Origin: Gonapodya prolifera JEL478
Lineage: Eukaryota > Monoblepharomycota > Monoblepharidomycetes > Monoblepharidales > Gonapodyaceae
Direction of reading: 5' to 3'
NCBI GenBank assembly: GCA_001574975.1
Contig: KQ965861.1
Coordinates: forward strand, 5,080-69,079
Length of the DNA stretch: 64,000 bases
Positions 55,840-64,000 of this stretch are shown here, in pieces. How positions within the stretch are numbered: position 1 is the first letter of the stretch; the number at the start of each line of letters is the position of its first letter. The notes below the pieces were generated by a model, which saw only the letters and a program-made list of their open reading frames with translations, did not search any database and was not told where the DNA came from. The translations under genes and the position numbers were made by a program.

Positions 55840-56195
55840 AGAGAGGGAGCGAGTGTCTTCCGTCCACCCGCGAGGGTCTCCAAAAAACCAAACAACCGAT
55901 CACGGTCCAACGCGGCCTACACATGACCACAAGGAGCCAAGCCGCGGCTCTGAGAGTGCCACGGGTAAGCGCTGGCGTGATTTTTATGGTCGACTCCGAA
56001 GTAGGACAGACTTTGAAGGGGACCAGTGGTGACGCGTACATGTGAAGGTTCGGATGTGCCGTCCACCTTGGCCATATACAGGACGGACCATATGTCCCCA
56101 AATCTTTGAGATCTTCCCACGTGAGGCAGAGAAAAACGAGGTCTCGCAGGGCGGTCTCCAAAAGCAAAAGTGAGAGATAAGCCTGGTGGCCTCCC
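55840..56195. repeat. Dispersed repeat family 2, copy B
   Basis: Second copy of the 55280-55575 repeat, direct orientation, about 560 bp downstream and somewhat longer because of internal insertions. Class unknown; no terminal repeats or duplicated target site seen by eye. Confidence 0.75.
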
Positions 56196-56468
56196 GCGTT
56201 CTCATGGTACGCAGAGAGCGATGATGGTGACGGCGACGGGCTGCGGGAAACGAAGAGTTCTGCTGGTGGGGGTGGGGGGTGTGCGGGAGCGGAAGCGACG
56301 GGAGGTGACCACGGTGAAACGGTGAAACGTGACTCTTCAGGGAGGCACGGATTTCGAATGAGAGAAGAAAAAAAGAAGAGTCTATTCGCCCCATAGAAAA
56401 TTTGATCAACACTATAATCCCCGCCTTTAATATTTGCCTCGTGGGAGCCCAGAGCAGAACAAGTATCT

Positions 56469-59289
56469 TCACACAGGAACTCCGTCGCCCACGTTTCGGT
56501 AAACGTGCCGAAGGATAAGCATGCCCAAAATCCCGAGCCCCTGCAGCACAAGAATGGTGATCGTCCCGAACGTGTACTGTGGACCTGGAGAAGGAGAGCA
56601 GCATTTGAGGTGATGACGTAAAATGAAGGTGTTCACAGCGCGATTCTCACCTGCCGTGTTCGGGAAGAGGAACGGCGCAACAATACCCCCGATGTTTCCT
56701 GTTGCGATCATTGAGGCCGTTGCGACAGCAGCTGAGGTGGCAGACCCACTATTTGGGAGGAAAGGAGCAAACCGATCGAATCACGTCACCCTAAGTTCAA
56801 AGTTAACTGTACAACTCACCGCATGGTCTTTGTCCGGAACGCGTTAATACAAGGGATGGTTCCAAACGACCCCATTGTTCCCAAAAAGACACCGAGGTAC
56901 TTGAGTGCGGTGGATGCTTTGACTGGGATAAGAGCGGATCAAAATTGAATATCATGTTATATCACTCCTGAGAAGACGAAGGGCGCCCACTCCGCGCTCA
57001 TGCTCGTGCTCACCGTCTAAGACAAGGTTCATAATGAACCCCACCATAGCCAGGAGGAATGAGGCGCACACGTGGAGGGGACGTTCGCCGGTGCGGTCGC
57101 TGTTCCATCCAAGCCCCAAAGTCCACTACGGAAGGCCCCGAAGCATTGTGACATTGCGCCGAGAAGATGGTAGCAAAATCACTCACGACAAATGCCGCGA
57201 CGTACGGTGGCACTAATATTGGGCAGAGCAAACCTGTCATGTGTACTTTCACATCGAACGGCTTCACCCGCTCACACGTACCGGTCATCAATTGTGCAAT
57301 GTACGACGTGTATCCGAGGTTTTTAATAATGGTCGGGTTGAAGTACGACACCTGAATTTAAAGACCGGGCAGCAAGTCAACAAGGTGCAAATCACGCAAC
57401 GAATGTCGCCGTGATGCTCACCGTGTACAGCTGGGCATTGACGCAAAAGTTGGACAGGTTGAACACCCACGTCCATGGATTCGAGACGGTTTTGACAAGC
57501 TCTCCGAACTCAAAACTCTTGTGGGTGTGTGACGGAGCAGTGCTAGGTGTTCGTGCGCGTAAGCTCCTCCGACAAAAACGGCAAAGAGCACAACTCTGCT
57601 CTTCACTCACGGAGGTAACCGGCTGATGGCGATGTACCGTTCCCTGTCTGTGAGCCATTTGGTTTCCGTCTGGGGGAAGTTTGGGAGGCTGAATGCATCG
57701 CACAAGTTAAAGTGCATTCAGAAGGCACATTGACGAAAAGAACGCACAAAAACCAGACCAAGACGCCGGCGATGATTGATGGGATGCCCTCTGCGAATGG
57801 GAGGAAGAGGCAATTTAAAAGGGGGGCGAGGTCGCATGATGCCCTCGTGCCGCCAGTATGTGCCTACCAACTGAAGTTGTTTACGTCAGCGCCCATCACC
57901 GATATCTCCACATCAAAGCCACTCACTTAAGAAAATCCATCTAGAAGCGCGACCATTTTTTTTTTTTTTTTTTTTTTTGAAAAAGCGAACATTCCGTCAC
58001 ATCACCGCCCACTGACCGACCAAGCACGGTGGCCGCAAACACTCACCGCCACCCCTCGAGTCCCGCCGTACCGTTCAAGAACGAGATCGCCGACGCCAAC
58101 AAGCCGGAGAACGCGCCGGCGACTGAGGCCATGGAGAAGAAGAGGGCGACGCGGGTTGCTTGTTCCTGGCGACAGACGGGATGATGGAATGTCTATCGAA
58201 CAATCACATTTCGTGTAGACCCACCCGCTGCTTGTACCAGAACGTGTAGTAGTAGATGAACCCGGGGAAGCTGCCGGATTCCACTGTGTCGCAGCGGGTG
58301 CGACTTAGAGTGTGGGATCACGAATTACAAGGGGCGGGGCACCCACTGATTCCGAGGAACAATCGAGCAGTCAGCAGGCCGGGGAAGTTCTGGACGGCCG
58401 CCATGCACATTGCGCAGATTCCCCATCTAAGGATTAAAGAAGAGAAAAATGAGGTGAGGAACGAAGGGCAGAGTGGGGTGGATATTAGGGGACTTACGTG
58501 ACCATGATCCGTGAGAGCTGGGTGACGAGGAGGCAGCGCAGGAAAATGAGCGACGAGCACAGGAAGGGAGTTGGATGGAAAACTCACCCATCGTGATGGC
58601 GAGTATACTTTCTGTATGGTTGTAATTTTAATGGTCGTGATATGAATAGTCGTGAAAAGATCTTGGAACTGTTGTTATCATCACTCACCAGGAGAATATT
58701 ACTTGGCACCTCGAAGATCACGTATCCGAAGAAGAAGATGGCGACCGACTAGGAGGAACACGGAGGTTGAGGCTCGCCAGTGGCCCGGCACGTCATGCTC
58801 GCCCACAATTTACTCACCCAACTGTACTGCGTGGCGTCTAGGCCCAGCGTGGATTCCATCGACGCGCCTGGGACCTAGAGGCGGTAAAGGCGGGCTTTTG
58901 TTAGCCGAGGTCGTGCGCAATGTTGATAAAGGGGTGACTCACTTCGGAGTTTGAGACTTTGGCGTTTCCGATGTTGACACGGTCTTAACAAATCAAATAA
59001 GCGAAGGCATTAAATGGTCTGAAAGTGCTAGTACCAACAGAATGAAATACACGCCAAACTCACCAAGGTACCCGAGAAGGTAAAGCAACATGATCCACGG
59101 CACGAGCTTCGTGTCGATCTTGCGGACAAGGGCCTTCTCTTCCTCGCCTGTCCATTGCTGCACGGCCTCCAGAGCCTTGAGCTCCTCTGCGTCGTCAGTT
59201 TTTGTGGCCATGGATTCAGGTGCGGGGACTGTCGAAGGTGGGATCACCGCGATGGCAGGAATTGGATGGGTTGAGCGAGGTGGGCACAC
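56469..59289 (-). CDS. MFS transporter, Dal5/allantoate-permease (anion:cation symporter) type
   Basis: Twelve-helix permease in about a dozen short exons. The start is ATG 59289 (MCPPRSTHPIP) or the in-frame ATG 59211 (MATKTDDAEELKALEAVQQW). Family marks in order: KIDTKLVPWIMLLYLLGYL, DRVNIGNAKVSNSE (loop 1 D-R-NxGNA signature), YSWSVAIFFFGYVIFEVPSN, WGICAMCMAAVQNFPGLLTA RxFLG, ESGSFPGFIYYYTFWYKQRE, ATRVALFFSMASVAGAFSGL, then ETKWLTDRERYIAISRLP in the central loop, NPWTWVFNLSNFCVNAQLYT, YFNPTIIKNLGYTSYIAQLM, GLGWNSDRTGERPLHVCASF, GSFGTIPCINAF, ASMIATGNIGGIVAPFLF and a last helix ending at TGA 56469. Relatives carry nicotinate, allantoate, pantothenate or other organic anions at the plasma membrane; the substrate cannot be read here. 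One intron holds a T24 run. Confidence 0.9.
57956..57979. repeat. T24 homopolymer in a transporter intron
   Basis: Twenty-four consecutive T on the plus strand inside an intron of the minus-strand MFS gene. Confidence 0.85.
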
Positions 59290-60215
59290 GCTTTTCTGGA
59301 GACGAGTGATGGATTGTTGCCGATCGCAGGAATCTCCAGCGCCGGCGTGGTTTTATCCATGTCCGCTAATCTGCCCGCGTTGGCGGGAGAGGCACTCGAG
59401 GGCCTAAGGATCCCGAGCCAGAACGCGGCCGAGTGTGGGGGAAGAACAAGAATGCCGGTCGGTTTTCGGGCAGACGCAATACAATCAAAAACACTCGCGC
59501 AGATCGGGCGAGGCTTCCGAAAGTGTGGGCGTGTGGGTGGTTGTGTGTGGCTATGGTGGGCTCAGATGAGGGTCCACCCTGCCGCTACTTCGCTTTCCCC
59601 GCAATCGCGGCTGTCTCCCTGAAGCAACACTGCGACATTGCAGTATGTGACGTAGCAAATGATATGCAGAACAAAAGTTCCTTCATACAAACGTAACACT
59701 CCCAGCCAGCCCCACTACATATTTGTCAGGGACAACACAATGACGAGCATACGACGCGGAATGCAATTCGTGCAACGCCGTCGGTATGAGTCATCCTTGC
59801 CCGGGAGAGGAATGAGAATTATCCGCTGAGCAGTGGCGACATTCAGAGGTTGGTAGTAGTGCAAGCTTGGAATACTGATGGAAGCCTCTGCAAAGCAACA
59901 AGCTTGAGACTTTACGGATACCAGTTCATTTTTGTTGTGGCTGCGTGAGTTTAGGGTGCAAATTCGGCATGAAATGGGGTGCAAGTTTTCCTGATCATGA
60001 ATGGTTGATGGGTGCGCTTTATGCGCATTTCGGATTACGTCCGTGATACTTGGACCTCAGAGCCAATCTGGAATCTGAAGGTCAACGCTCCACTTTAATA
60101 ATGGTCTTTTCCGGTGCGCTGTGCAGTATATATAGCGACAACGACTCACACCATCATCCATACGTCGTGGTAATATGACGTATTACGATTGTGATGCGAA
60201 ACTGTAGCCGCTGGG
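59290..60215. other. Intergenic, no gene seen
   Basis: About 925 bp upstream of the MFS start. Left part GC-rich, right part AT-rich with TATATAT near 60126-60132. Holds the transporter promoter; no gene, RNA or repeat recognised. Confidence 0.5.
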
Positions 60216-60602
60216 GTGGTCATCGTGTTTGACATCGGTTTCCTCCTCTTCACTTGGCGCTTCATTACCAAGCCACTTCAAGATATTCTAGTCATGATAC
60301 AGAAGGCAACCAAATTTGGTATTTCAGGCATCGCTAACGGACAAATAGCCTCGCGTCTCTCTGTGGTGAAGGAAGTTCTCACCACACAAGACAATTTCTT
60401 GGCTGTGATCAAAGTCTTTGCGGAAGCCTTGAAACGTAAGTTTTGCTTCGCCTCCACGTGGAAAATATTGCTCACGGTGTTGTCATCCTTCCTGCACAAT
60501 CATTTTGCAGAGAACAATGTCCTAGTACAACCCACAACCTCCCTGCCATCTCCTGCTGAATCAAAGATGTCAAATGCCAAGAGCTCGGCAAACATGATGT
60601 GA
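60216..60602 (+). CDS. Small protein with one TM helix, possibly a gene fragment
   Basis: The frame opens VIVFDIGFLLFTWRFITKPL (one TM helix) and continues with an amphipathic helical part (DILVMIQKATKFGISGIAN, SVVKEVLTTQDNFLAVIKVF). A GTAAGT donor at 60434 and TTTGCAG acceptor at about 60511 would remove the middle and give ENNVLVQPTTSLPSPA to TGA 60602. The frame begins with GTG, so an upstream exon is likely. The TM-plus-helix order is reminiscent of the C-terminal end of the TmcB-like gene, but the sequence match is weak. It could be the tail of a lost gene. Confidence 0.35.
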   Translation: MVIVFDIGFLLFTWRFITKPLQDILVMIQKATKFGISGIANGQIASRLSVVKEVLTTQDNFLAVIKVFAEALKRKFCFASTWKILLTVLSSFLHNHFAENNVLVQPTTSLPSPAESKMSNAKSSANMM

Positions 60603-61375
60603 TGGCAAAAACTACAAGTGTATTTATAGTGGTGCAGAGATGACGTTGAGAAATACCCAGATGACGAGTTTTATTCCTGACCGTAAAGGGGACTTGAGGT
60701 GAATTACACAGACTCACCGTGACCCAACTCGCCGACTGGACTCACACGTCGAAATGCAACCGTCGTGGCGCGGGAACTCCAGGACGTGACGCCATTGGCA
60801 CTCCAATCGTCAGGACATTATTTATGGCGCAACCAGCAGAGGCCATATTGGAAAGGAACTTTTGAAATGCAAAGTCTCTCAACTTTCGGTGGACGGAAGA
60901 AAAATCGTTTTGAAACCTGGCACATGGTACGCGACTCGTTCGTCGCAGTCCGAACAAGGATTCCTCGCCCGTCATTTCAAATGAATTCTCCAGGACTCGC
61001 TCTTGCAAAAATTTCCGATGTCCCGAGAAGTCTGGTGGTGCATGTGCAACTTGATGAGAGGTCCACATACCTAAAGTTTCACGTGGCGTTGACAAAGATT
61101 CATGGCTTCCTGATCAATTTGATGGAATAAACACTCCCCGAGACGATACAGCGTCCCTACCATACTGTCGTGTGATTCTGCATGGGACTACAATGCGAAC
61201 ATTTCCCACATGTCCCGAACCATTTCATCAGTTCCCCATTCCCCAACCGGTGATGCATCCTCATTTCTCGGGCCCCTTTCTTTGAATGTAATATAAAAAT
61301 ATCGCTTATGAATATCATAATAATCCTCTGTCGGGCCCTCCTCAACCCGCCACTCCACTCACCACCTTGCACCAC
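60603..61375. other. No supported gene
   Basis: About 770 bp. Near 60860-60990 one plus-strand frame reads KVSQLSVDGRKIVLKPGTWY and looks protein-like, but it overlaps equally long ORFs in other frames and on the other strand and has no start or splice context. Treated as unresolved. Confidence 0.4.
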
Positions 61376-63928
61376 TCAAATAAACACCATCCCCCCCGCA
61401 ACCTTCCCCACAGCGAGGGCGCCTTGGGTGGCGCCCGGAGCCGGCGCCGTCGTAGCCTGGAACCCGATGAGGGCGTCGAGGTAAGGAATCACGAGAATTC
61501 GCGTCGCGAAGTAAAACACGAGGCCCAGTGCGATGGAGATGGGCAGCGCGGGAAGCGCTTTGCGGAAGATGGCAAGGAGGAAGATGGTCATGGTCAGCCC
61601 CGTGATGGCCGAGATGGCCGTCGTGACCGTTGTGGGCCACGTGAAGAGGGCTTGTGTGGCAGGTGCGGGGTCGCAGCGCGACAAGATGAGTTCGAGGGAC
61701 AAAAAAGCGAGTTCCACCCCCACCTCCACCCAGCCAACAACTCACCTGCTCTGGACACCATGACCGAATAAAACACGAAATCGCCCAGCCCCAACTTCAA
61801 CCCACTGCGCTCCTCATCCTCTTCATCCTCTTCCTCCTCCTCCGGCTGTCCACCGTTCCGCTGCTGGCGGTCTCCCGAGGCCGACTGCCCGAGCCCGCCG
61901 GGACTCCGCCCGTCCTCCCCGACCACAATCGTCGCACCCGTCCCTTCTCGCCGCAACAACCCGCCCTGCGACGAAAAGCTCGTCGCGTCCCACAAAGCTC
62001 CGCCAGTATCCTCGCCCCCGCCCACAGAGGCAGCAGACACCGCCGACCCCCGAGACCCACGCGCGGGGACCATCGGGATCGCAGCGCCGCCGTCACCTCC
62101 GCCGGCACCGTCTACCGCAGCACTACGTGCCGCCGCTCGCGACGCGCCGGGGGAATCTGGCTCGGGCGTCGTGGTGGCTCGCAGAGCCTCAGGAGAAATC
62201 CCGTTCCCACCCGTGACAAGCGGCAGTGGAGCACCCCTCGGGGGCCTTCCGGACTCCTCCGGCGGTTCCACGACCGTCAAGGCCGCCGGAGCCGGAGCCG
62301 ACACTGGGGAGGAGGATTTGTCGGCGGGCCCGCCCGAGGCCATCATCCAGACCATGGCGGTATACAGCAGGCCCGGGATCTCGCGGTTGTGTTGCCGCGA
62401 GGATTCGACGAGGATGCGTAAGGGGCCGTAGGGGCTCAGCACGGCGAATAGGTCTGGGTGGGAGTTGCGTGAGTGGGGGTTCGTGTGGGATATTCCCTTC
62501 CGTCTTCGTGCAGTACTCCATGCCCTTCAGCGCCAACTCTCCGCACAAGTACTCAGGTAAGCTCATCTGCAGGCGTGACACCCTTTTTTCATCGGGCCAT
62601 GAGTCATCCGAGCTTCCTTGCTCCCACGCAACCCCCACACCTCAGGCCTCTATGTCACCTAGCGTCACTTCCCCCTCCATGACCATCCTCTGGAACTGCA
62701 GCAACTCCAGGACCAAAACACAACTCACCCCAAGCCGCCAACAACCCCAACAAAATCCACGTGGTCCACTCCATCAACCCCGTGAAGCTGAACGCCATCA
62801 AACTCGACATGAGCACCAAATAGCACTGCTGGACCCACAACGGGCCCTTCCAAAAAATCACCGTCACGCCGCCCACAGCCAGATTCCAGACCATGAACAC
62901 CGTCGCTGGCCAATCGAGGGGAACGTCGAGCTTGTAGCAGAACGCGGCAAGGAGGTCGTACCCGAACAGACCCAGAAGGGAGGCCACGACGAGCCCAAAG
63001 ATCCCGAAGAGCACCTTCATGCAGTTGAAGTAGAAGAGCAGGACGATCACGATGGTGGCGACCACGATTTGGGAGAGGATGATGAGGGCGTTGGCGAGAG
63101 AGTCGAAGAATTGTTGGGACGGTGGGGCTGCGGTGTAGTCGGTTGAGCCGCCAATGTATTGGTATGAGGACGGGGCGAAGCTGTGGTGGCGGTACGGGGG
63201 TACGGGAGTGGAAGAAAAAGGAAGGAAGGAGTTAGAACACGGGGTGGGAGGAGTGCAATGACTCCTCTCCAACCGTTGTGTCCCTGTTGTTTCCATCCTG
63301 CCCCTCGCGTCACCAGTTGCGCGAGAGCAATGTCTCCTCCACGACTCTCCCGTCCCCGTCTTCTGAATTCCACATGGTCGCCAGCGTGATGTGCGGCGGA
63401 CTCCTCGGCCTTGGCGTCCGTCTCCTCCACTTCGTTTCCCATCAATTGTCACCGTGTCGCTGCAGAAACTCACCCTCCGTCATCGCCACCACCCCTGATG
63501 ACCTTTACCCAGAGCACCGAGAGGACAATACATGCTGCGACCGGTTTGAGAATTGCGTATATCTGCGCGAGGTAGAACTGCAAGTCCTCGCCAAACTCCT
63601 GCTCGTCCATTTCATCTTCTGCTCCGTGCGCGTGCGCGTTCGAGTTCTGGTTCCCGTTCCGTGGTGGCGGAGCTGTGCGAGCCGAGTCGCCATCAGGGGA
63701 CACCGTATTGTGGGAGGCGTGGGTGGGATGCGACGCGTGCAGGGCGTCGTTTTGCTGTGCGGGCGTGCGAGTGCGTGAGAAGAAGTTCTGGATTGATGAT
63801 GGGTAGGGGTTTGGAACGGTTGCTGGGGTTGGAGCGGGTGGGGCAGGCGAGGCCGACGGGGTGGGCGAGGCGATGTGTGAGTTGTTGCGCGGGGAGTGCG
63901 GAGAGGGCGACTCTCCAGCGGCGGACAT
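61376..63928 (-). CDS. PSEN: Presenilin (gamma-secretase catalytic subunit)
   Basis: Intramembrane aspartyl protease. Exon 1 (63928 to about 63472) has a 120-residue Ser/Pro/Asn-rich N-terminus and TM1 (YLAQIYAILKPVAACIVLSV LWVKVI). After one or two introns, the exon from 63180 gives STDYTAAPPSQQFFDSLANA, TM2-TM5 (LIILSQIVVATIVIVLLFYF; GLVVASLLGLFGYDLLAAF; FMVWNLAVGGVTVIFW). The TM6 catalytic motif is built across an intron: LGLLAAW|DLFAVLSPYGPLR, a WD instead of the usual YD, followed by ILVESSRQHN. A hydrophilic loop of about 170 residues with an EEEEEDEEDEE stretch precedes KLGLGDFVFYSVMV, the TM7 GxGD motif. The final exon carries the PALPISIALGLVFYFATR (PAL motif) and ends VFI at 61376. 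It is a presenilin rather than a signal-peptide peptidase by the SPYGPLRxLVE and PAL contexts. A small extra exon near 63440-63300 is uncertain. Confidence 0.92.
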
Positions 63929-64000
63929 TGCTGGCGGGGTGGAGCCGGGGGTGGGAGCGCGAAGGGGAGATGCGGCACCAAATACGTGGCACTGACTGGT

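Larger units (their letters stand above)
54809..56468. other. Intergenic region with repeat family 2
   Basis: 1.66 kb between the hydrolase start and the MFS transporter stop, no supported gene. Holds two diverged direct copies of repeat family 2. A long minus-strand ORF (56551-55814) spans a repeat copy and has no domain features. Confidence 0.6.

Noticed and set aside
55814-56604. Minus-strand ORFs of 200-245 codons
   Set aside because: They span repeat family 2 and have no motif, start context or conservation between the repeat copies.
61594-63146. Long plus- and minus-strand ORFs across presenilin exons
   Set aside because: GC-rich low-complexity loop of presenilin gives open frames on both strands; only the frame with GxGD and PAL motifs is real.
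1-64000. tRNA, rRNA or CRISPR features
   Set aside because: No cloverleaf-like sequence, rRNA signature or regularly spaced short repeats were recognised on either strand by eye.

Overview
The window is eukaryotic nuclear DNA, most likely from an early-diverging (chytrid-like) fungus. Genes are dense, lie on both strands and are cut by many short GT-AG introns, mostly 45-110 nt, with rare longer ones. The gene set points the same way. Fungal-type Zn2Cys6 factor and Dal5-type MFS transporter genes sit beside a true presenilin, a TmcB (tiny macrocysts)-like multi-pass protein, a half-size ABCA transporter and ankyrin/TKL kinases, a mix that is not typical of Dikarya. This placement is an inference from gene content; no rRNA, tRNA or other marker was found.

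Layout. 1-782(-): start of a PLP-dependent D-threonine aldolase/D-serine dehydratase-like enzyme running off the left edge. 986-5704(-): half-size ABCA transporter. 5705-8077: two copies of a dispersed repeat and a small possibly secreted ORF. 8189-10380(+): helical domain + coiled coil + protein pseudokinase, an MLKL-like layout. 10450-13059: poorly coding, with scraps of Cys-containing ORFs. 13060-17060(+): insulysin. 17579-20859(+): unknown two-TM protein with a long disordered tail. 21231-21855(+): broken ankyrin gene. 22033-24504(+): coiled-coil plus SP-RING (PIAS/Siz-type SUMO ligase) gene. 24554-25346(+): small F-box-like gene. 25695-29503(-): single-pass receptor-like protein with two cytoplasmic SH3 domains. 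30426-35514(-): TmcB-like protein. 35830-37118(-): omega-type glutathione transferase. 37787-39648(-): ankyrin-TKL kinase. 40290-42984(-) and 43401-48556(+): a Zn2Cys6 regulator divergent from 5-oxoprolinase. 48744-51102(-): coiled-coil/Pro-rich and ankyrin genes. 51905-54808(-): DUF2235 alpha/beta hydrolase. 54809-56468: a second dispersed repeat family. 56469-59289(-): Dal5-type MFS transporter. 60216-60602(+): small TM ORF. 61376-63928(-): presenilin.

There is no operon-like organisation. Possible functional links are the divergent Zn2Cys6/oxoprolinase pair with a glutathione transferase 6 kb away (glutathione/5-oxoproline metabolism), and the concentration of signalling genes (pseudokinase, active ankyrin-kinase, SH3 receptor, SP-RING, TmcB-like, presenilin). 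The strongest candidate for an undescribed system is the MLKL-like helical-bundle/pseudokinase gene. Gene models were assembled by hand from reading frames and splice sites: exon phases were checked completely for the pseudokinase and the Zn2Cys6 factor, almost completely for the glutathione transferase and the 17579-20859 gene, and only in part for the others.
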